A stretch of 64,000 bases of DNA from the NCBI RefSeq assembly GCF_000420485.1, contig NZ_ATVA01000018.1, forward strand, positions 1-64,000, given 5' to 3'. This document shows positions 46,873 through 55,611 of this stretch, piece by piece (within the stretch, counting starts at the first letter, position 1; every line of letters begins with the position of its first letter). Origin of the DNA: Paucidesulfovibrio longus DSM 6739 (GTDB lineage Bacteria; Desulfobacterota; Desulfovibrionia; Desulfovibrionales; Desulfovibrionaceae). Below the pieces are notes generated by a model. It did not search any database. It was given only the letters and a program-made list of their open reading frames with translations, and was not told the origin of the DNA. The position numbers and the translations under genes were made by a program.

Positions 46873-48138
46873 ATGAATATTTTCGATGAGTTGAAGTGGC
46901 GCGGTCTGGTCAACCAGGTTTCGGACGAGGAAGGGGTCCGCGAGTACCTCTCCGAGCCGGGTCGCGTGATGTATTGCGGTTTCGACCCCACGGCCGAGAG
47001 CCTGCACATCGGCAACCTGGTGCCGCTGCTCTGCCTCGTGCGCATGAAGCGCGCCGGCCACAAGCCCATCTTCCTGCTGGGCGGGGCCACGGGCCGCATC
47101 GGCGACCCCTCCGGCAAGGACAAGGAACGGGACATGTCCGACGAGACCGTGCTGGACATGCGCGCCGCCAAGATCGAGGCCCAGGTGCGGGCTTTTGTGC
47201 AGCGCAATTCGGACGGCGACGCGGACGTGGCCAACAACTACGACTGGACCAAGAACATGTCCGCGCTGGGCCTGCTGCGCGACATCGGCAAGCATTTCAC
47301 CATCAACTGGATGCTCCAGAAGGAATCGGTCAAGAACCGCATCGTGCGGGAGGAAACCGGCATTTCCTATACCGAGTTCTCCTACATGGTGCTCCAGGGC
47401 ATGGACTTCTGGTGGCTCTACAAGAACCGCGACTGCCGTCTTCAGATCGGCGGCGGCGACCAGTGGGGCAACATCACGGCGGGATGCGAACTGATCCGGC
47501 GCAAGGAGCAGGGCTCCGGCTACGCCCTGACCTTCCCGCTGATCACCACGGCCTCGGGCAAGAAGTTCGGCAAGAGCGAGGGCAACGCGATCTGGCTGAA
47601 CGCCGAGATGACCAGCCCCTACGCCTTCTATCAGTTCTGGCTGAATACCGAGGACGCGGACGTGGTCAACTTCCTCAAGTACTTTACGTTCCTGGACCAG
47701 GAGCAGATCGCGGAGATCGCGGAAAGCGTGGAGAAGGAGCCGCACCTGCGCCTGGGGCAGAAGCGGCTGGCCGAGGAGGTCACCCGCATGATCCACGGCC
47801 AGGACGAGCTGGACAAGGTCCAGGCGGCCACGGATGTGCTCTTCGGCGGCGGGGACATCGCCCGCGTGGATGCCGCCACGTTGAAGCAGGCCCTGGGCGC
47901 GGCTCCGGCCATCACCTGCGCGCGCGGCGAACTGCCCGACGTGCCGCAGATGCTCGTGGACCTCGGACTGGCCAAGTCCAAGGGACAGGCCCGCAAGGAC
48001 ATGCAGGCGGGCGGGGTCTACGTGAACCAGCAGCGCGCGGACGCCGACTATGCGCCGAGCGAATCGGATTTCATCGGCGGCGAGTTGCTGCTCCTGCGCA
48101 AAGGCAAGAAGAATTACGGGCTGGTAGTGCTCGGCTGA
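46873..48138 (+). CDS. tyrS: Tyrosyl-tRNA synthetase
   Basis: The product is 421 aa, class I. The HIGN motif is at residues 45-48 and K-F-G-K-S at 231-235; a C-terminal S4-type RNA-binding domain follows (A-K-S-K-G-Q-A-R-K-D near 375). It charges tRNA-Tyr. The ATG at 46873 follows CGGAG. Its terminator is also the left boundary of the Fic module. Confidence 0.96.
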   Translation: MNIFDELKWRGLVNQVSDEEGVREYLSEPGRVMYCGFDPTAESLHIGNLVPLLCLVRMKRAGHKPIFLLGGATGRIGDPSGKDKERDMSDETVLDMRAAKIEAQVRAFVQRNSDGDADVANNYDWTKNMSALGLLRDIGKHFTINWMLQKESVKNRIVREETGISYTEFSYMVLQGMDFWWLYKNRDCRLQIGGGDQWGNITAGCELIRRKEQGSGYALTFPLITTASGKKFGKSEGNAIWLNAEMTSPYAFYQFWLNTEDADVVNFLKYFTFLDQEQIAEIAESVEKEPHLRLGQKRLAEEVTRMIHGQDELDKVQAATDVLFGGGDIARVDAATLKQALGAAPAITCARGELPDVPQMLVDLGLAKSKGQARKDMQAGGVYVNQQRADADYAPSESDFIGGELLLLRKGKKNYGLVVLG

Positions 48139-48187
48139 GCAGTGATCAACGGCCCGGATGCCCCGCCACTGGACGGGGAGCGTCAGG

Positions 48188-48242
48188 CGCTTGTCGATAA
48201 ATGACGAAAAGGGCGGTCCTGCGGGGCCGCCCTTTTTGCGTG
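48188..48242 (+). repeat. tyrS terminator region, left copy of a direct repeat
   Basis: CGCTTGTCGATAA starts a segment that contains a 9-bp stem (GGGCGGTCC/GGGCCGCCC, loop TGCG) followed by TTTTTGCGTG. The right copy at 49699-49760 has the same head (12 of 13 bases) and the same tail, but a different hairpin centre. It ends the tyrS transcript. The remaining bases up to 48480 are purine-rich and hold no recognisable gene. Confidence 0.75.
48211..48237 (+). terminator. Intrinsic terminator of tyrS
   Basis: GGGCGGTCC, loop TGCG, GGGCCGCCC (one T-G pair), then TTTTT, with AAAA in front. It can act in both directions. Confidence 0.88.
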
Positions 48243-48484
48243 GGGAACAGGAAAAGGAGCCGGAGCAAGGAACGTTGTCGAGGTGCGGAGAACCGAAGGG
48301 GAGCGCCGGAACGGAAAGGGGCGCAGCGCGAACAGAGCGGTTCGAGTGTGGAAGGCTGTTCGCGCGAGGCCTGCGCGGGCCGGTTCGCCAGGGAGAAGAC
48401 CGACTCCAAGCAAAACGGGCGCAGGAAGTGTCCAGCGGCAAAGAGGACTCCTTGCAAGTTTGTTTGGGGTTGAGTAAACTAGCG

Positions 48485-48523
48485 TGTCACTTGACAAGAC
48501 AATTTTGAATTTAATCCTGTCAA
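48485..48523 (+). promoter_or_regulatory. TGTCA/TGACA operator-like cluster before the Fic gene
   Basis: TGTCA-CT-TGACA is a short inverted repeat (48485-48496) and TGTCAA recurs at 48518-48523. The TTGACA at 48491 is also a perfect -35 box. The region is clearly AT-richer than its surroundings. Position and spacing suggest repression by the Fic protein's own winged-helix domain or another regulator. No -10 box at a standard 17-bp spacing is evident. Confidence 0.45.
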
Positions 48524-48545
48524 ATAGGAAGGATGTGTTTCCAAA

Positions 48546-49682
48546 ATGTCAGTCAAAATTGATACAAAATCCTGCATGACACACAAGGCGGGCAAGTTCG
48601 AGTTCTCCTGCGAGTACGACGAGCAGCGCATCCGTCCGCTTCAGGTGGAGGCTCAGGTGCTCTATCGCACCGTGGCGGACCTGCCGATTCTCCCGGACAT
48701 GGCCAGCCAACTGGAAGAGGAACTGATCCGCCGCTCCATTTTCGGCACCGCCGCCATCGAGGGCAACGCCTTGAGCCAGGAGCAGGTGGACGTGGTCCTG
48801 AAGGGCGGGGAAGGGCGATCCTCGGAAGTGCGCGCGGAACAGGAGATACTCAATCTCCAGCGTCTCTATGCCTTGCTGCGCGCCAAGGGAAAGTGCATGC
48901 CGCAGCCGCTCGCCGAGGCGACCGTGCGCAGCGTGCACGAAATGGTCACGGGTGGCATCGAATACTACCACAATTCGCCGGGCAGGTACCGCAACGAGAT
49001 GGTCAAGGTGGGGGATGCGGCCCACGGCGGCGTGTACACTCCGCCGAAAATTCTTGCGGACATCCAGACCCTGATGTCGGAATGGTGCGACTGGCTGAAC
49101 CAGGACGCGCTGCTGAACGGCGACCAGATGCTTCGCGCCGCCCTGGCGCACTATTATCTGGGGCTGATCCACCCCTTCCAGGACGGCAATGGTCGGACAG
49201 CGCGATTCCTCGAAGGAATGATTCTGCACGGGGGCGGCTTCAAGTATCTGCCGCAAACCATGTCCAACTACTACTACCGCCGATTGGACGCCTATTTCGG
49301 GGTGTTCTCGGAATCCAGGAAAGCTGGAAACGTGACAGCGTTTCTGGAATTTTTCTATTCCGGAGTCATCGAGAGCATCGATAATATTCGTGAGCAGGTC
49401 GTCTCCGCTATTCGACGATTTTCCATTCGCGATTTCATTGCATTTCAGCGCGCGGAACGTCGAATCACCAAACGTCAGTACGAGCTGTTGGATCTTTTGC
49501 TCCGAGCGCCAATAAACTTCCGCCTCGGCGACCTCTTTACCGATCCTCTGCTCCGCCCGCTCTACTCCGCAGTGAGCGAGTCCACGGCGCGTCGCGATCT
49601 GCGGAAGCTGGAAGGGGAAGGCTACTTGGTTCGCCCGGAGGGTTTGGACCGTTACGAGCTTAACCTGCGCATGCTGGGATAG
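48546..49682 (+). CDS. Fic-domain protein, class II, with C-terminal winged helix
   Basis: The product is 378 aa. The Fic core H-P-F-Q-D-G-N-G-R-T-A-R starts at residue 209, all catalytic positions present. An inhibitory helix motif T-A-A-I-E-G (Thr 68, Glu 72) matches the S/T-x3-E-G/N consensus, so it is the self-inhibited class with inhibition in the N-terminal domain. A winged-helix DNA-binding domain occupies the C-terminal ~90 residues. Such proteins transfer AMP or other nucleotides to targets and often control their own gene. Codon use and upstream AT content differ from the neighbours, which suggests transfer. The target is unknown. Confidence 0.9.
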   Translation: MSVKIDTKSCMTHKAGKFEFSCEYDEQRIRPLQVEAQVLYRTVADLPILPDMASQLEEELIRRSIFGTAAIEGNALSQEQVDVVLKGGEGRSSEVRAEQEILNLQRLYALLRAKGKCMPQPLAEATVRSVHEMVTGGIEYYHNSPGRYRNEMVKVGDAAHGGVYTPPKILADIQTLMSEWCDWLNQDALLNGDQMLRAALAHYYLGLIHPFQDGNGRTARFLEGMILHGGGFKYLPQTMSNYYYRRLDAYFGVFSESRKAGNVTAFLEFFYSGVIESIDNIREQVVSAIRRFSIRDFIAFQRAERRITKRQYELLDLLLRAPINFRLGDLFTDPLLRPLYSAVSESTARRDLRKLEGEGYLVRPEGLDRYELNLRMLG

Positions 49683-49698
49683 CAGCGGGAAAACCGAA

Positions 49699-49760
49699 CG
49701 CTTGCCGATAAGCGGCGCGGAAAAGAAGGCGGTTTCGGAGAGGGACCGCCTTTTTGCGTG
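49699..49760 (+). repeat. Right copy of the terminator-type direct repeat
   Basis: CGCTTGCCGATAA at the head and CCGCC-TTTTTGCGTG at the tail match the left copy at 48188-48242. In between the hairpin differs (AAGGCGGT/ACCGCCTT). It lies directly behind the Fic gene. Two copies bracketing one atypical gene suggest insertion at, or duplication of, a terminator. Confidence 0.65.
49726..49755. terminator. Terminator between Fic and the PHP-glycosyltransferase
   Basis: AAGGCGGT and ACCGCCTT form an 8-bp stem, with TTTTT on the right and AAAAGAA on the left, so it can serve both the Fic gene and the convergent gene ending at 49806. Confidence 0.7.
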
Positions 49761-49805
49761 AGAGCGGGGCGCCGGAGTGACGGGGGCCGGGTGGTCGGGG
49801 AGGGC

Positions 49806-52247
49806 CTACATATAGCGTCCGCTGCGCACGGATTCGCCGAAAATCTCCCAGGTGCGCAGGAACGTGGCGTCGAAGGTGCGGTCCTCCATGCCGTCGCGCG
49901 CGGCCTTGGCCATGTAGAGGCGGCGTTCCGGGTAGTCCGCCAGGGCGAGCATGCAGCGCGCAAAGGCGTCCGGATTGCCCGCCTCGGCGATGAGCCCGGT
50001 CTGGTCCGGCTTGATGTTCTCCTGCGGTCCGCCCATGTCGGAAACGATGGCGGGCAGTCCGGAAGCCTGCGCTTCCAGGACCACGTTGCCGAAGGTGTCC
50101 GTGGCCGAGGGGAAGACGAAGATGTCCGCGCTGGCGTAAGCCTGGGCAAGGTCTTCGCCCTCGAGCACGCCCGTGAAGAACGCGGGCAGTCCGCGCAGAT
50201 CGCGGCGCATCTCTTCCAGGTATGGTCCGTCGCCGACCACCACCAGCTCGCAGCCGGGGCGCTGGGCCTGGACCTTGCGGAACGCCTCGCAGAGCACGTG
50301 CAGGTCTTTTTCGCGCGAGACGCGGCCCACGTAGAGGAATTTCGTGCCCGAGCCCATCTGCCGCTTGCGGAAGAAGCCGTTGCGCTTGGAGGGGTGGAAA
50401 CGGTTGGTGTCCACGCCGCGCGGGTAGACGATGATCTTTTCCGCGTCGATCCCGTGGGAGGAGAGTTCCTCCCTGACCGCGTGGGACGGCGCGTAGACTA
50501 CGCTCATCTGGTTGTAGAACCAGACCATGAAGCGCCAGGCCGCGTCTTCCAGGGCCTGGTCGTCCGTGAAAGCGCCGATGTATTGCGGAAACGCGGTGTG
50601 GTAGGTGCCGTGGCAGGGAATCTTGAGAATCTTGGACACGGCCAGGGCCGCGAGCCCCACCGGCCCGGGCGTGGCCGCGAGGATGAAGTCGAAGTCCTGC
50701 TCGAAGCAATAGGTGAGCATGTCCAGCAGGGGCGGGTAGTGCAGGGTCAGGCCGGGATACTCCGGAAGTTCCATGCTGCCCACGGGCTCGAAGCTCTTCA
50801 CGCCGGGCTCGCTGCGCCCCTGGCCGCAGGTGATGACCCGCATCTGCTTGTTGTGGCGGTCTACCAGGGAAACCTGCTGGCGGATGGTCCGGGCCACGCC
50901 GTTGACCTCGTCGAAGGTGTCCGTGAAATGCGCCACCTTGAGCCCCTGGGCGCGCGGGCGATGCGGGGTTTTGCCGAAGACCCTGAGCACGTCGTCGCAG
51001 AAGCGCCGCTCCCGCGAGAAGAGGTCGTAGCTGACGAAATACGGAGCCAGCAGGGCGTAGAAGGCTCCGGCCGAGCCCACGGTATGGAAGATGTCGAAAA
51101 AGCGGCCGCCTCGCACGGTCTGCATGGTCCGCTCGGCGAACTGGTGCATGATCCTGCCCGTGGACTGGTTCACGAAGCGGGACCACTGCTTTTCCACTTC
51201 CAGAACGTCGTCGATGCGCCCGTCCGCCAGCTCCATGAGCGTGTCGTCGTGCAGGATGATGTCCGTGGCCTGCCGGAGCATCATGTCCTGGGCCGTGCGC
51301 TCGCGCCCGAAGTAGGACCAGCAGGCGGTCTTGCCCCGGCTGACCAGGCGCTTCAGCCCGGAGAACATGCCGGGCAGCTCGCGGCGGCGCAGGTCCAGGG
51401 CGTTGTCCGCGAAGCGGAAGCAGATGTGCTTGGCCGAGGAACCCTGGGCGCGGATGCGGCTTTTGTAGAACTGGTAGGCGATGCCGTAGAGGTTGTGGGC
51501 CATGGTCTGGGGCGTGGCCGCGATTCCTTTGGGCCGCCCCGCGCGCAGGGCCAGTTGCCGCTTGAGGTTTTCCAGGCTGGCGGGGCCGTCCAGTTCCGTG
51601 TGCACGCGGCCGATGTTCAGGGAGGAGTGGTCGTCCGAGCCGCCGGTGAGTCCCTTGTTCCAGGGCTCTTCGCCGTGGGGTTCGATGCCGTGCCGGTCGG
51701 CGAGGCGTTCGATGTCGAAGCGGGTCAGGGATTCGATGATCTCCCGCAGAACCCGGTTCTGCATGGCGTCGCGGGTGCCGTTCAGCTCGAAGGAATTGAA
51801 GAGCAGCAGGCACTTTTCGAAGTGGTGGGGCTGGAGGCGGTCGTTGACCGCGAAGAGCGGATGGGCCAGCACGTGCGTGATTTGCTGCTCGCGCAGCCAG
51901 GGAACCAGCTCGAAGACGTTGCCGCGCAGCCGGGTGATCTCCGCGTGCTGGGCCTCGGTGATGTCGAAGGCGAGCACGTGCAGCTTGCACTTGTCCTCCG
52001 GGAAATACGTGGTGATTTCCTCGGAGACGAAGGTGTCGGGAAGATGCGCGATTTCGAGGCTCCCCGCCAGGGTGTTGTGGTCCGTGACGGTCACGAGGCC
52101 CATGCCCTGCGCCTTGGCGGTTTCGTAGATCAGGCGCGGTTCGGTGAAGCTTTCGGGGCAGCCGATCTTCTGCAGCAGCCATTGCGAGGGCCGCGTGGAA
52201 TGCTTGGAATGAACGTGAAGATCGATGCGGAAGGTACGGTTGTCCAT
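49806..52247 (-). CDS. PHP-domain/GT4 glycosyltransferase fusion
   Basis: The product is 813 aa from ATG 52245-52247 (AAGGTG 6 bases before it); GTG 52256 is an alternative. The N-terminal ~250 residues are a PHP phosphoesterase domain with metal ligands in D-L-H-V-H, T-D-H-N, L-A-H-P and S-D-D-H. A linker of about 150 residues follows. From about 410 a GT4 domain starts T-D-T-F-D-E-V-N-G-V, with P-S-A-T-D-T-F-G-N-V-V-L-E-A near 705 as the donor motif. Similar C-terminal sequences belong to alpha-mannosyl- and lipid glycosyltransferases. The combination implies coupled glycosyl transfer and phosphate-ester cleavage on one lipid or polysaccharide, but no substrate can be named. Confidence 0.85.
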   Translation of the reverse strand: MDNRTFRIDLHVHSKHSTRPSQWLLQKIGCPESFTEPRLIYETAKAQGMGLVTVTDHNTLAGSLEIAHLPDTFVSEEITTYFPEDKCKLHVLAFDITEAQHAEITRLRGNVFELVPWLREQQITHVLAHPLFAVNDRLQPHHFEKCLLLFNSFELNGTRDAMQNRVLREIIESLTRFDIERLADRHGIEPHGEEPWNKGLTGGSDDHSSLNIGRVHTELDGPASLENLKRQLALRAGRPKGIAATPQTMAHNLYGIAYQFYKSRIRAQGSSAKHICFRFADNALDLRRRELPGMFSGLKRLVSRGKTACWSYFGRERTAQDMMLRQATDIILHDDTLMELADGRIDDVLEVEKQWSRFVNQSTGRIMHQFAERTMQTVRGGRFFDIFHTVGSAGAFYALLAPYFVSYDLFSRERRFCDDVLRVFGKTPHRPRAQGLKVAHFTDTFDEVNGVARTIRQQVSLVDRHNKQMRVITCGQGRSEPGVKSFEPVGSMELPEYPGLTLHYPPLLDMLTYCFEQDFDFILAATPGPVGLAALAVSKILKIPCHGTYHTAFPQYIGAFTDDQALEDAAWRFMVWFYNQMSVVYAPSHAVREELSSHGIDAEKIIVYPRGVDTNRFHPSKRNGFFRKRQMGSGTKFLYVGRVSREKDLHVLCEAFRKVQAQRPGCELVVVGDGPYLEEMRRDLRGLPAFFTGVLEGEDLAQAYASADIFVFPSATDTFGNVVLEAQASGLPAIVSDMGGPQENIKPDQTGLIAEAGNPDAFARCMLALADYPERRLYMAKAARDGMEDRTFDATFLRTWEIFGESVRSGRYM

Positions 52248-52266
52248 TTGGTTCACCTTGATGGGG

Positions 52267-52614
52267 CTAGGCGCAGGCTTTGAGGGCGCGTTCCGCCTCG
52301 GCCTGGCAGTGCACGCAGAGATCGGCGGCGGGGTTGGCTTTGATGCGCGCGAGGCCGATGTCCTCGCCGCACTCCAGGCAGACGCCGTAGTCGTCGTCCA
52401 GGTCCAGGCGTCGGAGGGCGCGTTCCAGAGCGGCCAGCTGCACGGAGCGGCGAGCGCGAAGGGCCATTTCCAGGTTGTGCTGGGTCAGCAGCGTTGCGAA
52501 GTCGTTGTTGTCGGCGCAGGTCTCCAAGGAGACGCCCTCGCCTCCGACAGCGGAAAGATGTTCCAGTTGCTGTTGCAGGTAGCGACGGATTTCCTCTTTG
52601 TACTTCGTGGTCAT
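52267..52614 (-). CDS. DksA/TraR-type zinc-finger protein
   Basis: The product is 115 aa with a helical N-terminus and the four-cysteine zinc finger C-L-E-C-G-E-D-I...C-V-H-C-Q near residues 80-103. The family binds the secondary channel of RNA polymerase and adjusts stable-RNA and stress promoters. A good GGAGGA site precedes the ATG. It starts a unit in which the PHP-glycosyltransferase follows 19 bases later, an unusual pairing. Confidence 0.85.
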   Translation of the reverse strand: MTTKYKEEIRRYLQQQLEHLSAVGGEGVSLETCADNNDFATLLTQHNLEMALRARRSVQLAALERALRRLDLDDDYGVCLECGEDIGLARIKANPAADLCVHCQAEAERALKACA

Positions 52615-52791
52615 GGCTGTCCTCCGGGTCGTGGTCGGATCAGTTGTGGAAGAAACAAATTGGGCTGCTGTATACCGCAGGCATCCGGGGCCAGTGTTGC
52701 GACCCGGTAACGATTGTTCGACATTTGCCCGACAAGTGGTCGCCCCTCTGCGGCCTCGACCTTGGGTGGAAACAGGAGTATCACTGCGGCC

Positions 52792-53232
52792 ATGAAAGGC
52801 ATGTACGTACTCATCGCGCTGGTGGCCGGGGCCTTGGTGCCCCTTCAGGCGGGCATCAACGTCCGGCTCAAGCAGGCCGTGGGCGACCCGGTGCTCTCGG
52901 CCATGGTTTCCTTTGCCGTGGGCACGCTGGCCCTGGCGGCCTGGTGTTTCGCCACGCGCCCGGTGCTCTCCGTGGTCTCGGGGGCGCGCGGTCCCTGGTG
53001 GATGTGGATCGGGGGCTTCTTGGGCGCGTTCTTCGTGGCCGCGACCATCCTGCTGGCCGAAAAGGTCGGGGCAGGGGCCATGCTCGCCTGGATCATCGCC
53101 AGCCAGCTCATGGCCGGGATGCTGCTCGACCATTTCGGCGTGCTCGGCTACGTCGTGCGGGAAATCAGCCCCATGCGCATCCTGGGCGTCTGCCTGCTCG
53201 TGGCCGGAGCCGTGCTCGTGCAGCGTTTCTAG
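52792..53232 (+). CDS. YdcZ/DUF606-type small membrane transporter
   Basis: The product is 146 aa with about five membrane helices, the usual half-size DUF606 protein of the drug/metabolite superfamily. The substrate is unknown. AGGAG lies 13 bases before the ATG, a long spacing; M-Y-V-L three codons later (52801) is an alternative start. It diverges from the DksA-like gene over 177 bases that contain no other gene. Confidence 0.75.
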   Translation: MKGMYVLIALVAGALVPLQAGINVRLKQAVGDPVLSAMVSFAVGTLALAAWCFATRPVLSVVSGARGPWWMWIGGFLGAFFVAATILLAEKVGAGAMLAWIIASQLMAGMLLDHFGVLGYVVREISPMRILGVCLLVAGAVLVQRF

Positions 53233-53368
53233 GCCGGGCCGCCCGGTCCGCGCCGCTTCAAAAAAACAGCGTCTTCGTGTATGCAGCACGTCGACGGCGA
53301 CGCCACGCGCCACGCGCTGGCGCGCGCCCGTTTTTCGCGCACGACAACAAGCATTGACAGGGAGCGGT

Positions 53369-54226
53369 ATGGAATTCCTGAAAGATTTCAAGGCGACCTG
53401 CCGGATGGTCAAGATCGAGCATTCGGTCTTCGCCCTTCCCTTCGCCTACATCGGACTTTTCCTGGCCTCGGACGGCAGGCCCGGCGTGGTGGAATTCCTG
53501 GCCCTGACCGTGGCCATGGTCGCGGTGCGCTCCTTTGCCATGGCCGTGAACCGCCTGCTGGACGCGGACATCGACGCCAGGAACCCGCGCACCCAGGACC
53601 GGCCCCTGGTCACGGGCGAATTGGGCCGGGGCTTCACCCTGCGCTTCATCGCGGGCTGCGGACTGGTCTTCATAGCGGCCTGCGCCGTGCTGAACTGGCT
53701 CTGCTTCCTGCTGGCCTTCCCGGCCCTGGCCTGGTCCGCGTTCTACAGCCTGACCAAGCGCTTCACCCCCTGGTGCCACTATGCTCTCGGCTCGGTGCTG
53801 GGCCTGGCACCCCTTGCGGGCTGGCTGGCCCACGAGCCCGTGCTGACCCTGCCGCCCGTGCTCTTCTTCTTCGGCGTGACCCTCTGGGTGGCGGGCTTCG
53901 ACCTGCTCTACGCCTGCCAGGACGCGGACTTCGACCGCGAGCAGGGCCTGAAGTCCATTCCGGCGAGCTACGGCATCGGCGCGGCCCTGCTGGCTTCCTC
54001 CCTTTCCCACGTGGTGGCCGCGGCCTTCTTTCTGCTGGGCGGCTGGGCAGCCGGGCTGGGCGGCATCTACTATCTGGTCGCGGGGGCGGTTTCCATGATA
54101 CTGATCTGGGAACACAAGCTCATCAGCGAGGAGGATATGAGCCGCGTGAACGTGGCCTTCTTCACGCTCAACGGCATCATCGCCGTGGGCCTCTTTGCGG
54201 GAGTGCTGCTGGACATCTACTTCTGA
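53369..54226 (+). CDS. UbiA-family prenyltransferase (menaquinone pathway, MqnP-like)
   Basis: The product is 285 aa with eight or nine helices and both Asp-rich motifs: N-R-L-L-D-A-D-I-D (61-69) and D-A-D-F-D-R-E-Q-G near 187. It attaches a polyprenyl chain to an aromatic acid. In menaquinone-using anaerobes with the futalosine pathway the corresponding enzyme is MqnP. 4-hydroxybenzoate prenyltransferase (UbiA) cannot be ruled out. CAGGGAG precedes the ATG at 5 bases. Confidence 0.85.
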   Translation: MEFLKDFKATCRMVKIEHSVFALPFAYIGLFLASDGRPGVVEFLALTVAMVAVRSFAMAVNRLLDADIDARNPRTQDRPLVTGELGRGFTLRFIAGCGLVFIAACAVLNWLCFLLAFPALAWSAFYSLTKRFTPWCHYALGSVLGLAPLAGWLAHEPVLTLPPVLFFFGVTLWVAGFDLLYACQDADFDREQGLKSIPASYGIGAALLASSLSHVVAAAFFLLGGWAAGLGGIYYLVAGAVSMILIWEHKLISEEDMSRVNVAFFTLNGIIAVGLFAGVLLDIYF

Positions 54227-54243
54227 ACCGAAGCGGGGGACGC

Positions 54244-55605
54244 GTGCAGGAAATCTCCTTGCCGCAATGGCAGGAACTGGCCCGGGCGGCCGAGCAATGG
54301 CTGCGCGGAAGCGTGCTGACCTTGAACACTCTGGGCCAGGCGGGAGCGGTGCTGCTCTGCACGGTGCTCGGCCTGCTCCTGGGCCGCCTCGCCCAGCGGG
54401 CCTTCGAGCGTCGCTTCGAGCAGCAGCTCGTCTCCACGGACTACCTCGGCAAGCTCATGCGCGCCGTGAACCGCGTGCTCTGGCTCAGCGTGGCCGGAGT
54501 GCTCCTGAGCGTGGCCGGGGTGGCCTTCCGCACCTTCGCCACCGGGGCGCGCCTTTTGGACGTGGCCACGACGCTGGCCCTGGCCTGGATCGCCATCCGC
54601 CTCGCCTCCGGCCTGATCCTGCGCCGCTTCTGGGGCAAGGTGGCCTCGATCTCGGTCTGGATTCTGGTGGCCCTGGAAGTGGTGGGGCTGCTCCAGCCCA
54701 TGCAGGAGTTCATGGACGGCCTGTCCATGAACTTCGGGGACGTGAGCGTATCGCTGCTTCAGGCGCTCAAGGCCGTGCTGCTCTTCGTCCTGCTCTACCA
54801 GATCGCATCGGCCATGAGCCGTTTTTCCGAGGAGCGCCTGAACCGCAACACGCACCTGACGCCCTCGGCGCGGGTGCTTTTCGGCAAGGGCGTGAAGTTT
54901 TCGCTCTTCACGCTGGCCTTCGTGCTCTCCCTGAGCAGCGCGGGCGTGAACCTGACCAGCCTGGCCGTGCTTTCCGGCGCCATCGGCGTGGGCATCGGCT
55001 TCGGGCTCCAAAAGATCTTCGCCAACCTCGTCTCCGGGGTGATCCTGCTCTTCGAGAAATCCGTCAAGCCGGGCGACGTCATCGAGGCGGGCGGGGTCCA
55101 GGGCACCGTGCTCTCGCTGAACGCGCGCTTCACCTCCGTGCTGACCCGCGACGGCAAGGAATACCTCATCCCGAACGAGAATCTGATCACCAACGAGGTG
55201 GTCATCTGGACGCACCGCGACAGCAACGTGCGGCTGAAGGTTCCCGCGGGCATCTCCTACAACGCGGACCCGCGGCTGGCCATGCGGCTGATGGAGGCGG
55301 CCGCGCTGCAAACCCCGCGCGTGCTGCCCTCGCCGCCGCCCCTGGCCCGCTTGATAGGGTTCGGGGACAGCAGCGTCGATCTGGAGGTGCGGATCTGGAT
55401 CAGCGACCCGGAGGAGGGCGTGGTCAACGTCAAGAGCGACGTGCTCCTGAACATCTGGGACGCCTTCAAGGAGCACGGCATCGAGATTCCCTTCCCGCAG
55501 CGCGACCTGCATTTGCGCACCCCGTTCCCGCACGAGGGTTCGAAGGAGCAGGAAGCGGCTGAACCTGACCCGGGGAGCGACCCGGATTCGGAAACGAACG
55601 GATAG
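54244..55605 (+). CDS. MscS-family mechanosensitive channel
   Basis: The product is 453 aa from a GTG behind GGGGGA. Four N-terminal helices lead to the MscS core: pore helix G-A-I-G-V-G-I-G-F-G-L-Q (about 252-263) and the cytoplasmic beta domain with D-V-I-E-A-G-G-V-Q-G-T-V. The C-terminal tail is acidic and proline-rich. These channels open under hypo-osmotic shock. A second MscS homologue starts 7 bases after it. Confidence 0.92.
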   Translation: MQEISLPQWQELARAAEQWLRGSVLTLNTLGQAGAVLLCTVLGLLLGRLAQRAFERRFEQQLVSTDYLGKLMRAVNRVLWLSVAGVLLSVAGVAFRTFATGARLLDVATTLALAWIAIRLASGLILRRFWGKVASISVWILVALEVVGLLQPMQEFMDGLSMNFGDVSVSLLQALKAVLLFVLLYQIASAMSRFSEERLNRNTHLTPSARVLFGKGVKFSLFTLAFVLSLSSAGVNLTSLAVLSGAIGVGIGFGLQKIFANLVSGVILLFEKSVKPGDVIEAGGVQGTVLSLNARFTSVLTRDGKEYLIPNENLITNEVVIWTHRDSNVRLKVPAGISYNADPRLAMRLMEAAALQTPRVLPSPPPLARLIGFGDSSVDLEVRIWISDPEEGVVNVKSDVLLNIWDAFKEHGIEIPFPQRDLHLRTPFPHEGSKEQEAAEPDPGSDPDSETNG

Positions 55606-55611
55606 ACGACC

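Noticed and set aside
48243-48480. Coding region between tyrS and Fic
   Set aside because: Several short frames exist on both strands but none has a ribosome-binding site with sensible composition or any recognisable motif.
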